Source of the DNA: Spirodela intermedia
Taxonomy: Eukaryota > Streptophyta > Magnoliopsida > Alismatales > Araceae
Assembly: GCA_902729315.2 (NCBI GenBank)
Contig: LR746273.1
Coordinates: 4,193,001-4,257,000 of the forward strand
DNA length: 64,000 bases
Direction of reading: 5' to 3'
Below, piece by piece: positions 1 through 13,907 of this stretch. How positions within the stretch are numbered: position 1 is the stretch's first letter; each line of letters starts with the position of its first letter. The notes under the pieces were generated by a model that had not been told where the DNA came from, did not search any database, and saw only the letters and a list, made by a program, of their open reading frames with translations. A program made the position numbers and the translations under genes.

Positions 1-105
1 AGGTTCGTGATAGTCCCTTCAGATATTCTATATTTCAGTAGTTTGCTTTCAAACTCTTTTGATCGTCGCACATCCTTCCCTGCATGTGTTGTATCTGCTT
101 TCCAG

Positions 106-3100
106 TTGGCTCGAGAGCAAGCAGAAAAGGGTGCAGCTCAGCAAGCACAGTTAGAAACGTCTGCTCCTGCTGCAGCTTCTGTTTCTGTAGAGATACCATC
201 ATCCACTGCAACCAGTGGCACAACTTCTGTCATGGTGTCTGGTGTAACATCCAGCCCTGTTCCTGTGACACCTATTGTTTCTGCTGTAAATGCAACCACT
301 GTGGCGGCGTCTGGGTCACCATCTGTATCCACGGCTGCTCCTGCTGCAATTCCAGTGAGCACAGGCTTGGGAGCTGAGATCATTCCTCCTGTGTCTGTGT
401 CTGCTTCAGAAAATGCTTCTCTTTCTGCATCAGTGGATGCTACAGCCACAACAACAAAGTATTGGCTCTACTGACTAGTTTTCTTTTGATAGTATCTCAA
501 TTTGTGTACATTGTGAACTAATATGATATTGTTATTATTATTATCTGATATTAACACTGGCATATCTAATTTCTTTGTTTCTCTCTTCTCGGTTTTAGAA
601 GTCTTGATGCCACTTCAACCCAAAATGTTGAAGCTATCATAAATGGTACTTCTGCTCAGGATCTGGAGGTAAGATAATCTTGAGTTAATTAGCTTCGCTA
701 GATTTTCTCCATTGTTAATGACAAAATTGTCTGCTGCATGCCTAAAAGTTAATCAGATTATGATAGTTATCATAAATGCCTAATCATTTCTTTACTTGTA
801 GTTAGCATCCTATGGTATTAAGTGGTTCTTAACTGATCTGATCGCGATTCATGAATATTCAATTTGAATACGGTCTAAAATTTTTATGTTTCGCGTTCCA
901 AAGTTAATCAGATTGTATTCAGAACATTTTTCATTTGTTTCTTTGCGGTGTATGCAGTTGTTTAGTCTCCATTGCTAAGTAAACGTTGACTATTACTGTC
1001 TTGTTTTTGAAATCCATTCCAGAAAGCTTCTTTTGTTCTTCTTGAGATCATTGCGAGGAGACGGATATTGCAAATAATAGTTTGGTGGTCTGTGTGCTAC
1101 AGATTTCTTTATAATTATAAGTCAAGGCTGAAATTTTCTTTGTGAGAACGTTTTTCCACACATATGTGGTTGTCTCATGAGATTGTGTCAGCTTCTTTCG
1201 ATTCGCATAGTAGTCACATCCTGTTCCACTGCCTTTAAGTATCTGTACTCTTTGGTAAGCTTAGAAGAGTGATAACCTAGTGTTTTGTGTTTTTCATTTC
1301 ATTTCTTAATATTTTTACTAGCTTCTCTATGATGGTGCTTCTTGCTTTTCTTGGGGAATTGATCTCTACTGTATTTCTTGAAAATTTTTAGTGCTAAGTC
1401 GCTGGGTTTGAAGCTGCCTCTAATTTAGCAGTGATTCCGATCGAAGCGACGGGCCCTTTATTTGTTTTGGATGGTGCTAATAAATGAATGATCTTCTCCG
1501 TTTTACGCTTTTAACTGTGTACTGCAAGAGGTCTTGATTCTGTTACCATATTCATTTAATGCCTTTGCAGGAAGCAAGAAGAAAAATGCCAGTTATTGGG
1601 AAGGTTAACGTTACTCCAGCGGAGGATAAAACAGCCGAGGAAGAACAATTTATTTATGCTAACAAACAGGTAATGTCTTTAGTTGCTAAGCAATCCAATT
1701 CTTTCATATGATCAATTATATAATTATTTCTTTCAGGAGGCCAAACACGCGTTTAAAGCACTATTAGAGTCTGCAAATGTCGAATCTGATTGGACATGGG
1801 ATCAGGTATATTTTCTTTTCTTATCATTCTGGTTTATTTGGCATTAATCTGAGGCTGTGACTTTGGAAAATTTATCTCAGGCGATGAAAGCAATTATCAA
1901 TGACAAGAGATATGGTGCTCTTAAAACTCTTGGGGAGAGGAAACAGGCGTTTAATGAGGTAATCCTGTAGTGAACCTGCTCTGTTGAGTTCTTGGTTGTG
2001 CTCTGTTTTCTTTCCGTTTCTCTTTTTATTTCCTCTCTCTGTGCTCTTTTCTGCTGATCACTTGTTCCGCTTTCATTTCATGGTTATCCTTGGTTTTCCT
2101 AGAGCATTTCGGGCAATCTCATTCTTTACTTGATTTATGATGACATGCCTCTTACCTTTGATTATATTTCAGTACTTGGGTCAACGTAAGAAGCAGGAGC
2201 TCGAGGAGAGACGCATTAAACAGAAGAAAGCTCGAGAAGATTTTACAACAATGTTGGAAGTAAGTTACATCACACTTGTGTATATTAATAATTATTATCT
2301 GCTCCTTTTCTGACGGTTCTTAATATGCCAATTTGTGTAGGAGTGTAAAGAACTCACATCATCTACAAGATGGAGGTGCGGTTCTCTCTTCCTTTACATC
2401 TTTGTGTGCATCCTGCTCTCCTTTCTTCCCACCGTGTGATATACGTTCATGGGTGATGCTATACCATCAGGGAACTACTTATGTATAGTTCTTTTTCCAT
2501 TCTCCCATGGAAGTCGATTTCTAAGGACTGGGTTGCTTTGATGAATTTATATTGCTTGCTGTGTTTTGATGAATATGTATTAACTTCAAATGCGTTTTAC
2601 TTTTTATGCTCAGCAAAGCTGTTACCCTGTTTGAGGATGATGAAAGATTCAGTGCTGTTGAACGACCAAGAGAACGTGAAGATCTTTTTGAAACTTACAA
2701 GCTAGAACTTCAGAAAAAGGTTTCGTGCAATATTTGTTTCGTGTAATATTTTTTTTATTTTGCAATCTTCTTGATGCCAATTCTTGTTTTATTGATGTGG
2801 ATCAGATTCGTTCTATGCTAGTTTTGTCTTGAAATCATGAATTCCTTAGTAATGAAGACCGTCTCTTCATCTTTATGGTGAAAAAGTGGTTAGACAGCTG
2901 CCATTGGCATATAGATTCAGTAAGCCATTTGAATATATGATAGAAAAGAAAACTGTCCTTTTCCTTGCCAGCCTTAAGTCTGAGCATCCAATCAGGGTAG
3001 CCTTGTTTACTTGTGAGGAAAGGGAATCTTTCTCGTCGCTCCAAGGAAATGATGATCAAGATGAGATAATTATAGCTGATTATTTGACATATCTTGAAGA

Positions 3101-6100
3101 AATTTCAATACACTCAGACGGAATAAGCAGCTAATGACTTGTTCGTGGTATCATTATTTAATCAATACACAAGTTTTTCCCTCCACGTTCAAGGGTAAAG
3201 ATCATTTGGATATGGCCGAGAAAGCCTAATATTGGGATAAAAAGGCATGCTCCATTGTTAGGGCCATGTACTGATATCCAATGATAAAGGCATGGAGTCT
3301 ACATCATTTGTTAACCTGTTACATGCAAGCTGCCTGCTAGAATTTCACAGTTCATGCTAGGCTAGATGAAATACTGTAGGCAGCTCCAATGCTTGTGCTT
3401 TACAATCGGTGGGCTTTCCTCGATCAATAGGGACGACTCTGAATTTTTTCCGTGGTATGACTGTTTGGGGGAACATGAACTATGGCTTATTGGTCGTTTT
3501 CTACAATGGTGCTTGTCTACTGTGTGGTGTGGTGCAGTATTATTTTCAATGTTAATATCTTCAGATGTTTATATCCGTGTAGTTGCCACTACACATAATC
3601 CTTCAAATATTACGTTCAGAGTGTCAAGGATTCCTTATGAGTGGAAAATTGTGACAATGGTTCGCAGTCGGATGGCTAGTTATGTCAGAATTGGGAGTGG
3701 AATCAATCATGCTAGGTTTTGACGAGTTGATAGAATTGTTTCATCTTCAGTCTCTGGCATGTTACAATATCCCAGTCTCTAAACCCTCTTACAAAATCTC
3801 CTATCGAAGTTGCCAAATGTCAAAGTTGGAACACAGACTTCATAATATCAGGTTTCTAATGTAGTATTACACTATTATATCAATGAAAGGCAAGCCTGCT
3901 ATGGTCTCATTGGTTATTGATGCTTGTTGTTCCATTTGTATTATTCAACTGACCATTGTCATAGAATTTCCTGTGCAATGTTAAATGTTGGCTAACTTTT
4001 TCATCATGTTGAATATGGTTGGATGCAGGAAAAGGCAAAGGCTGCAGAGGAGCATAAACAGAATATAATAGAGTACAGAGCTTTCCTAGAATCGTGTGAC
4101 TTTATCAAGGTTTGTGTAAAGATAAAAATAAAGGAGTTTGCAGGATTTATCCTAAGGAAGATGGTCTCTACAATGTTGTTTTCCTGTATGGCAGGCAACA
4201 AGTCAATGGCGTAAAGTTCAGGATCGTCTTGAAGATGATGAAAGATGCTCTCGGCTTGAAAAGATTGATCGCTTGGAAATTTTCCAGGTACTTTCAATCC
4301 ATATTGTCACCTATCACAGTTTTTGTTGACAATATTTGCTAATATATCCAATGGCAGGAATACATACGTGACTTGGAAAAACAAGAGGAGGAGCAACGAA
4401 AGATACAAAAGGTGCGTTCTGTTAAAACAATGTACATGGATCATAATCCCATAGTTTTGCTTATAAATACAGTGTTTATCTTATGTTCATGATTTAGGAG
4501 CAACTAAGACGAACAGAGAGAAAAAATCGTGATGAGTTCCGGAGGCTGATGGAAGAGCATATTGCTGTTGGCATTCTTACTACTAGGACTCACTGGAGAG
4601 ACTATTGTTTGAAGGTATGTGGGTGGAAAGTTTTATTGAAATTAGAATTGTTTCCAATAACCATGAATTACGTATTCGTAATGATTTCATGGAACAGGTT
4701 AAGGATTTGCCACCATACATAGCTGTATCCTCAAATACATCGGGTTCTACACCCAAAGATTTGTTTGAAGATATGGCTGAAGAACTAGAGAAACAGGTTA
4801 ATCTTTTTTGCCAGAATTGTTTAATAAAATTATCTTCTTTTGATTCTAAGTCAATTAGTTATACTTTAGTTATCTTGGTGTCCAACTTCTGTTTGAAATG
4901 TATGATGAGTAGGTGTTTTCCAAAGAGAAGTTTTATTTTCATCCTCTGGTTTCTCCCCATGGCGGACAGAATTTCCCTTTAGGCGCATCCTTGTCCTTCA
5001 TTGAGCTGTCTGCTTGAATATTTTTCAATGTGTTTGAACGCTATGAGTTCAATAGTTCCATTTTTAGTGACGTTTATTATCCTTTAGTTGACTCTTTCAT
5101 GATTGGAGATGTGACCTTGCGTTGGTACCTGACACGGATGTCAAAGTATTTTGGGAAGGAATGATTTTCCCGCATTCTTGCTATCTGAACCTCCAAAGAG
5201 ACTTGCCATCTGTCTGAAAAAGTGGTCATATAAAACATCGTAAAAAGCGTTAATTTATGATGTTTCTCGATGTTAGTATTGTATGAAAATGCACCGGGAA
5301 AGGATACCATCTGTTTCATCTGTTCTGTGTTTTTTATTTAATTTTGGTTTATGGTGTTTTCTGATACCTGAGATTTCAGCAACATACTGAGTAGCGCCTA
5401 TCTGAAGTGGCTTGTTCATTGGTTCCTTCTTCGTAGTATCTAATACTCCCTAGACCAAGAGCACCTTCATGTTTCCCTGTGCACGCTTTATCAGACTTTG
5501 GGGAGCGAATCGTTCTTCTCTCTGGGTTTTCTTTATTAGGAGGCTACAGATGTCTACAGATATCTTTCATCTCTTCACAGGACAGACTTGGGCACAAGTG
5601 GGAGGAAAATGGTGATATGCAAAGGTTAATAGAACCGTCTTCACATATTAAGCTCAAAGAGATATTAGATATCTTTTTTGGACCGGAGTGAAATGCTTAT
5701 TTTCTTCTTCATTGTTTCTGTTGAGTATTAATTGGTGGAATTTGTGATTGTAGAGTAACATCTATTGTCGGATGTTGTTAAAATACTATTGAATCCTTGG
5801 TTTTCTTATTGATAAATCGGATGGATAATTTTTTTTTGCGACTGTGTGACACTCTCTGGCTGTTTTTATCAAAGTATGAAGGCTTCTCGCACATAACTCA
5901 ATAGATTACATGTCCCGTCGTACTATTTTCTGTAGAATGGCTAAATGGTCAGTATACATATCTACCTCCCTTGTCATTCAATCTTTTACACTTGAACACT
6001 GTACAGAAGGTTTCTTCGCAAGATTTAAAAACTGTCATATTGGGGTCCAATGTGCGATTTTCATCTTCTTGCTGCTTTATGCTTTAAGCGCGTATTACAG

Positions 6101-9100
6101 AAGCCAAGAAATGCAAAATGCTTTGTTGCTACTAGACTAGAGTTTTCACAACGGCAGACTACCATTGACAAAGAAGAGGGCGAAGTAGTGAGCAGCTGAG
6201 GTGGTAAGGGTGCCTAGGATAACCTGTTGGCTTTTTTCTAATCCACAAATGACAAGAAAGATGGTTTTACTGAACCAATATAAGAGACCCCTTGCATTAG
6301 ATATATTTCGGGGGTGACGAAGAGCACCTTAGGCAAACTAAATAATTTTGTATACCATTATGACGAAAGAAACACTAGATTACTGATGTAGCATGATATG
6401 GACATTTGCTGAAAGGAATATTTTGTGGGAGTTATTAGTTTTTAGAAAGTGGACATGACCAAGTGAACTAATGGTGTGTAGATCAGGGTAGATAACTACC
6501 TAGGTTTCCAGAAAAAATCGATCAAAGAAGAAATGCCTTACCCTCGCATTATACCAGGGAACATCTATTCAGGGGAAGTATCCCGCCAATGTAACAATTA
6601 CTACATCCATTTGGTCCTTGTACTACATGTGTACCATTTGTTTGTCACCACCTAAGCTAAGGTCTGAGCTCAGCCACTAGTAATATTCATAATCCTGTTC
6701 TCCAAATGGTAAAGGTTATAGAAGCTTGTCTCCTGTAAATCTTATCCAGTAAGATCTCCAATGTATCAGCGTACAGTTTAACCTAATTCTTCAATTTACC
6801 AAGAACAGTGAACTCTAACTCTAATTGTGCATGCTAAAGTCTGTGGGTTTGGAGATCCGGTTCCCCCACATTTTGTTTTTGATTCCTTCTTCAAATGTGA
6901 ACTGCTTAAAGTGAAAAAAGTGTAGCGAAATCGTTTTGAATTATTAAAAATTTGTCACGGGTCCTAACTGTTGCTTTTATGTAGGAAAATGTATGAATGT
7001 ACAGAAAATGTAGTCTTGCAGTTTGATTATTATGGTTCATAACTATGAAAATACCATGTTACATTGGTTGTCGATATGAAATTGCAAGCCTGAATATTTG
7101 ACCTTCGTGACCAATCTAAATATGACAGTTAGCACTTACGATTGTTTTTGCCCCCCCCCCCCCCCCCCCGGGCGAAAAATAGCACTTCTGAATGGCTGGG
7201 AGTGTGGTGATATTTTGAACATTCTGAGTAGCTGCGAACTATGTGAACTGATATAGCAAAATCATTCAGCTGTTTGCTTTTTAGTTAAGCTGTTATATGT
7301 AGTTGTGAGGTTCCGTGGGTCTTTTGAAGGGATATGAAGTTTTGGGCACGCTTTTCCCTCATGAACGTTTGGTAGCAATGACCTTTTATCTGTATTGCTG
7401 TAGGTTGACTGTATGGTCGTGTCTGAGGCTTTATATGCTACGCATCCAGGGATAAGAAATTTCGTCCATACATTTTTTCTCTTTGAATTAATCACTTATG
7501 GCGATTATTTCTTACAGGTCCTTTTCATGAGTACTACTGAGTTTTTGATGTGGACTTGTCTCATTTTGATAAGATTTAGTCACCTCTCATGCTGTTATCT
7601 CTCCACCATCAAACTGTTTGGAAATTTTTGGAACACCGGACTTCCCACATGCAACTACCTGTAATTTCGATGTCGCGTTTTTTATAAAACATGTACATGT
7701 TATTCCTTATTAAGATGTGAGGTCAGCTTGTTTTGTGTCTGCCATTGTTAAGAGCATTTTTCTTACAGCTTTCTTACCCTTTTTCTTGCTAGTATCATGA
7801 AGACAAGACTCGGGTTAAAGATGCCTTAAAGATGGGACAGGTGCACATTTGCCTTTGTTTTGTCTTCTCTTCTCTCGCATTACTCACATTTCTCATCTCA
7901 ATGCAATTATTTTTGCAGATAACCCTGACAGCATCGTGGACATTTGAAGACTTCAAGGCTTCTGTTCCTGAGGATGAAGTTTTACAAAAGATATCTGAAA
8001 CTAATTTTAAGGTAAGAAGTTTATGTTTATCAAGGAACTAAATGATTAACATCCGCCTTATTCAATATTTTTAGTTTGTTAAATATCCACCAAAGTTTTT
8101 CAGTATGCATCTAGTGATTAACAAAGAAAATATATCCGTAAATATTCCCCAGAAATGAAACCTGATCAATGCTACTTTAAAAGCTGATACGCATACAAAG
8201 GATACAATTTCTTCACTCAAAAAATTCTCTCATTTAGGTAAATATTATATTCTCCCTAGTTGAAAGAAGCTCACCTGTTTTCTCTCTGTCAGCATGCCCC
8301 AGTCATCATCATATTTCTTGATTTGTCATAGAAGTAGCCTTACCTTTTATTATCTTCCTGAACGTCCTGGATTTTTATTCGTTCTGTCCCACGCAGTGCA
8401 TGGCACACCGGCATTCTGACGACGTGAGAAAAATAATGATATTTAATTTTTGTCACTATTCTGTTTTTAACTGTCACTTTTAGGACGAATAGTGGTCTAT
8501 CTTCCTAGGTTTTTAGTGGGCTTGTGGCGAGATAGATTGGATGAGATTCCCCTCTGCTTTTTTAAGTTTGTTAGTCTCTTTTGTTTTTCCATCATGTTGG
8601 TGGAGCACATTGATGGTGGGTTGATTTTTTTTTTGAGATCTCTGTTATGCTTTAGTTGTTGGCTTGTTGAGAATTGACATGTTTCTCGCTGAATTATATA
8701 GTGGCTACCAGTCCGTGTGATCTTGACCGATTTCTTATGTTATTACTGTTTGCACTCCTGTGTTAATAGTTTTTAACTTCTTGAGTCAAAATGTGATATA
8801 ACTGTTTTTGATGTTGCCTAATTTTTGATGTTTTATAACTGTTTGCGCTCCAGTGCTAGTTGCTTCTAGAGATATTTTTATTGAGGCCTTCATATTTACA
8901 ATTCAATAAAGCCGAAGGGATTGCTATATCTGTTCAGGTCTGATCCATACTGGATCAGCCAGATTGGGTCATCCGAGGAATAAGCTTGGTTCCCGTATAA
9001 CGAAAAAAGAGGAAAAGAGTAAGGATATTGTAAAGTAGAAAACGTACTGTTCTTACTGGAGAGGGAGGCTGATGGGAGTGTTAGACCAGTGGTAGCACCA

Positions 9101-12100
9101 GGTGGTATTGGGATGCTGGAATGGATTACCATTAACAAAGTCTATGAGGTTACACATCACTTTGGATTAGTTGCGGCTGGAGGTCTCCACATCCTTGTAT
9201 GGTCCAATTTTAATGTGTTGTTTTTTGATGCGATTGAGAGAGGTAGGCCTATTTTGATTCAGAAACCAGTACTTTTGGATCTGTTATCCAAGTTGAGGCC
9301 CAGAGTTGGGTCTTCAAAAGTTGACAACCGACAATGTGTGGTTTCACACCTTAGTAGTTGTTTCTTTGTTACAGTCCCACATGGTGTGACCATAAAAACT
9401 AATTATGATGAAACTTAATCTTTCCATCAGCGTTTGGAACACCAATTCGGATACCCATAAATAATTCTATGGAACCCAGTATTTCTAAGAGGGCTCTTCC
9501 TTTTATCTTTTATAACGAAAATAATATTTATTTATAAATGCACATATTTTTTGGGCCGTTGAATATCTAATTTTGTTTTGGATAAATTTTATTCACATAT
9601 GAGATTTAGTGCATGTTTACTCAAAAAGGTATAAATGATCGCGGAGAAGATAGCGATATAGAGGGTTTCGAGGATGGTTAAGCTTAGGCAAGGTTTTACC
9701 TGATGTATTCAAAGTGATATCCTGATGCTATTTTTCGGAGGTTGCACCAAAGCTGGATGTGCTGATAAAAGCGATGGTGAGGGCAGCTTTCTATTCGTCA
9801 GTTGGTGAGATGCTTATTGCCTTTGGACTACATATTATTGAGCATAAAAGTCATGCAGGGGTGGGATTTGTTCAGTTACCCAGTCTATCAGGCGTCTGGT
9901 TCTGGAAAAATTACCTCGCGTCCTCTTTGTAATCCACCTGTTTGAATGACTTAGTGGACGATAGGGAGTTTTCGCAATATTAAGGGAGACGTGACTGATG
10001 TAGGTGAATATAGAGCATTTAAGCTTTACTCATTTGAGCTCCTAGGTGATACCAGACCTTGAGCTTATGATTTTACTGGGTATTAGCCACTTTAGAGAAA
10101 AAAATTGAGATTTTATGGCCATATGTAATATGCCAATATTGTTATTTTATTTTAATTCTCTATAGGGTACCTGAAATTTTTACTTGTCCTTCATTTTTTA
10201 TTGATCCATGAAAACTATCCAATTTTTATTAATTTGTGGCAGCTAACTTAATAATCATCTCCCTTTTCTAGAAGCAGTAGGGGAGGATATTACAAACAGG
10301 CTTCTTTTCGTTTCACCTTTCCAAATAAAGGGTGAGAGATATGAGAGATATGGTTAGAAAGAGGGCAATGAGGGATCGTAGTTAATGGGGAGCTAAATGC
10401 ATATAACCGTGTTCTGTAATCTTGCTCAAGTTCAGACTGGCTTTTGCTAATTTGGGACCCTGTCTGATTGTTTCTCTTATCTGGACATGCACATCACACA
10501 CTTATTCTCCAAGTTCTTTGGCTCTGTTTCGACTAAGACTTTCAGTCGTAGACTGAGTTTTAACTTGTGCTTTTCGATCTTTCACTTTGCCACACTTATT
10601 ATTTATTTCTTAAGCCTTTCCTTCATGGCGGTTCCCTGTGTCTCTGTTAGGCCCAGGATCCTATCAGTCTCTAACCAAGAAAACTTACTATGATGTCCTA
10701 GGTAAGATAAACGGATCCAATAGCTACTACCAATAATTAGCCAAAGTACTTGATCTTGTAGATTCGTTCTTAGATATTCCTTTGCTTTTGATGAAGACTG
10801 TCGTTGTGGTGAATGGAAAACTGGTTACTGTGCTTACGTCTTCGATGATAGGTTTAAGTATGATATCCATGTATTGGAGATCTGGTTTTTTTAATAGATT
10901 ACGAAGTCTTCATTATACATTGTTATGTATTTACCTTACGCTAATACTCCTTACACTATCGAAGCATGTAGAATATTCCTTTCGCAAATGTTTATTAATC
11001 CTCCAAAATTGGTTTTAGATTTCCATATCTTGGAGGCTTGTTTAAGTCAGCGATAAGTCTTACTTACACTGGGTAGTCTTCTTTATCTTCAGCTTATATT
11101 TGATGAACTAATGGAAAGGCAGAGAGAGAAGGAAGAAAAGGAAGCCAAAAAACGCCAGCGTTTAGCTGATAACTTTTCTGATCTGCTTTACTCTATAAAG
11201 GTATCTCGGTGCTCGTTTAAGTTTGATAGATGGCATTTACAGCTGAAGCTTTTGCATCATCATCACATTCCTTTAATGGGAAAATTTGTATCATTTCTGG
11301 TACTCTAGGAGATTACAGCGTCATCCAGATGGGATGATTGCAAGTCTTTGTTTGATGAGACCCAAGAGTACAGGTTTGTACCTTTTTCTCTGACTTCGAT
11401 ATTCTTTAAATGATTTTTGTGAGATATTGGTGTGTGCATTTTTAGATCCCTTGGCGAAGAGAACTTTGGAAGGGAGATTTTTGAGGAATATATATTGCAC
11501 CTGCAAGAAAAAGTTAAAGAAAAAGAACGCAAGAGGGATGAAGAAAAGGTAACGTTTTCTGCTTCTCACGATTCAAAAGAAAAAAGTACCACCTTGTCCG
11601 TGCATGCTAGATGGAATCTTTATATTCATTTAGGTTGTGTTTAGTTAACTTTCATGCCATGGAAATTAATGTTTTTAGACAATCACCATTGGTATTCACT
11701 AAAATGTAATCCCTGCATCAGTTGACGTCGTAGGTTGGTTCCCCGACAATTTCAACCATCTTAATTGTACGTTATATTCTTCCTATTGTTAGTACCGTTT
11801 AATATTTTCCTGTAACGCACTTTCATAATTCTTTTTAGTTTTCAGTTTTATTTTACCAGCACTTGATTAATCCTTTCGCTCTGTCATTGGGCAGTAGTAA
11901 AATGGGAAGGTGGGTTCTCCTCATTTTGGCTTTATTTCTTGCTACTTTCTCCTTTTCCTTGTATCTTGCTGCTAAACGTATGCCTTTCATCTTCATATGG
12001 ACTTATTACTAATTTCTAAATATTATAGCGACCTTTCTATTCTTCTTTCCGCGTATGGTTTGATGTTTATCTGATTATTACCTCCAAAGTAATGGGCCAT

Positions 12101-12917
12101 TTTGGTGATTAGTCACCTGTATTTGATTGTGCCTGAATTGTGGCCGGTTTGACATGTCTAGTGGGACGAGTAACATAAAACTCAGATTTATGGGTGTATT
12201 CAATACTTCCAAAATGAAAGGGGAATTGATTCATGGCCGATTTTGTATCCGATAAATAAGAATTGCTGGTTATAGCTCGTGAAAAAAATTATTTTCCTAG
12301 TTAAGTAAGCAAATATATCTCTTTGGCCCCGGATTTTGACGGTAAGATCTCCTGCAGGCGAGGAAAGAAAAGGATAGAGAGGACAAAGAGAAGAGGGGGA
12401 AGGATAAAGAGAGAAAAGAAAAGGAGAGGGAACGCGAGAAGGAGAGGGGGAAAGAACGACCGCGGAAAGATGACACGGAGAGTGATAACATGGATGTGCC
12501 CGAGGGTGGCCATGGTCCAAAGGAAGACAAGAGGAAAGACAAAGACAGAGAGAGGAAACACCGGAAACGTCATCACGGCGTAGCAGATGATGTGAGCTCT
12601 GATAAGGATGAGAAAGAGGATCCCAAGAAGTCTCGGAGGCATAGCAGTGATCACAAGAAGTCCAGAAAAGTACGGATTCAAACTTCGCAACTTGTGCTTC
12701 GATGTTAATTGTGGCATGTGTTATTCAACTTCACAGCAACTCTTTGAATCTCACTGCTCTTCTTCCTCCCCTTATTCTGCAGCATGGCTACACCACCGAC
12801 TCAGATAGTGAGAGCCGCCACAAAAGACATAAGAAGGATCGAGAGGGCCCCCGGAGGAACGGCGTCTATGAAGAGCTCGAAGACGGGGAACTCGGAGAGG
12901 ATGGGGAAATCCGTTAG
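106..12917 (+). CDS. PRP40: Pre-mRNA-processing protein 40 (PRP40), 3' part of gene
   Basis: A U1 snRNP-associated splicing factor thought to bridge splice sites and the RNA polymerase II tail in the nucleus. Exons: 106-458, 599-668, 1571-1669, 1737-1805, 1881-1958, 2173-2259, 2341-2375, 2614-2719, 4029-4109, 4195-4287, 4358-4411, 4498-4614, 4698-4796, 7793-7840, 7919-8011, 11093-11200, 11309-11373, 11446-11548, 12358-12669, 12783-12917 (stop TAG). All junctions are GT-AG and keep frame, giving 734 residues here. The order is: a linker rich in Ala, Ser, Thr and Val; repeated FF domains (the first includes [20 protein letters not shown], later ones [17 protein letters not shown] and [17 protein letters not shown], the last [13 protein letters not shown]); then a Lys/Arg/Glu/Asp tail of RS-like type ending [14 protein letters not shown]. 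Plant PRP40 proteins are roughly 950-1000 residues, so about 230 N-terminal residues with both WW domains lie left of the window. Three introns of 1.3-3.1 kb hold no recognisable gene. PRP40A and PRP40B cannot be told apart here. Confidence 0.95.
4797..7792 (+). other. Large PRP40 intron (3.0 kb) with a C homopolymer
   Basis: This intron separates the exon ending [10 protein letters not shown] from the exon starting YHEDKTRV. It has GT and AG ends and a T-rich 3' end. The only unusual element seen is a run of 19 C at 7151-7169 followed by GGGCG. Short open frames inside it match nothing I recognise and look like chance. Confidence 0.8.
8012..11092 (+). other. Large PRP40 intron (3.1 kb), no gene seen
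   Basis: This intron lies between the exon ending KISETNFK and the exon starting [10 protein letters not shown]. It is AT-rich, and open frames such as 9089-9418 have no recognisable domain. Its size suggests old insertions, but I could not find terminal repeats or target-site duplications by eye. Confidence 0.75.
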
Positions 12918-13907
12918 CCAGCCTTTTGTAGCGGGCGCCCGCCCATGTGTTTCCTTGCTTAAGTTGGCTAGATGCCAGGAGGCGCTATTGGGTGCCCCAA
13001 CGTATTATGTGCCCCCAGTAGGCGTTCTACTCCAGCGGTCTAATCTTCTTCTTCAGGTTCCGTCCTCCTAAAGCCAGCCCAGCGTAACTGCGGAAGCACC
13101 CTTCTTGCGAATATTGTCTTACCTAGCTCACGAGAATGTATCCAATCCATATATATTCATTCCAGGGGCTTTTCTCATGCTCATTTCGTGTATATGTTTG
13201 CGAACGTTGGTCGTCTCCTGCTGTGAACCCCTCCCCCCCGCGCAGTATCTTCACGAGGGCGGGCATTGCTGTCTCTGGGGGGTGTTTATGTCAAATTCTG
13301 AGACCGGCCTGGAGAAGGGTTTCAGATGTCACGCGATTTTCGGATCTCAGATGCCGCCTCGTTAGCAGGGGAACCGGAGGAAGCGCGAAAAGCACCAGTT
13401 AAATTCATTTCTTTTTGATTAGTTTCGCTGCTTCGCGGGCAGGTTCCTGCAATCCGGGGAGATGTCGTAAGACGGTTTGTTCTTCGGATTTAGGACCTGG
13501 AAATGGTTTAACCTCATATTATGACTTTTGGTGGCACATCCCAGTAAGCAGCGGATGTACAAGGTTTCTAGATGACACTTGATGATGTTCTTTACAGATT
13601 TGGTTACGGGAGGGGGCACATGGACGGTAAGGCGCTGTTCTTGGGGAAAACAAGGGGAGAAGGAAGGAAGGAAGCCTCATGGAAGAGAAGGCCCCAAGCC
13701 ACTGTGGCGTAGCAGCACAAAAATTAGTAGACGGAAGCAAGATGATTCCACTAGTGACATTATTCCAACCTATTTATAACCTGGTACACACAGTAAGTAA
13801 CGATCTGTGCTCGGCGGTGGCAGCAGCAGCTGCGTGGCACCATCCGGCCAGACATATGCCCATGAAAGCATCGAACGACGAGTTTTGCTGGAGCAGATCA
13901 ATGGGAA
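12918..13907. other. Convergent intergenic region between PRP40 and COG6
   Basis: The stop codons of PRP40 (+) and COG6 (-) face each other across 990 bp, so both 3' untranslated regions must lie here. The first part is GC-rich for an intergenic stretch. I see no further gene. The exact poly(A) sites cannot be placed from the sequence. Confidence 0.7.

Noticed and set aside
138-449. Minus-strand open frame opposite the first PRP40 exon
   Set aside because: Mirror frame of the low-complexity Ala/Ser/Thr/Val linker; no start context or domain.
12200-12717. Minus-strand frames rich in Ser, Phe and Pro
   Set aside because: They are the complement of the Lys/Glu/Arg-rich PRP40 tail exon 12358-12669.
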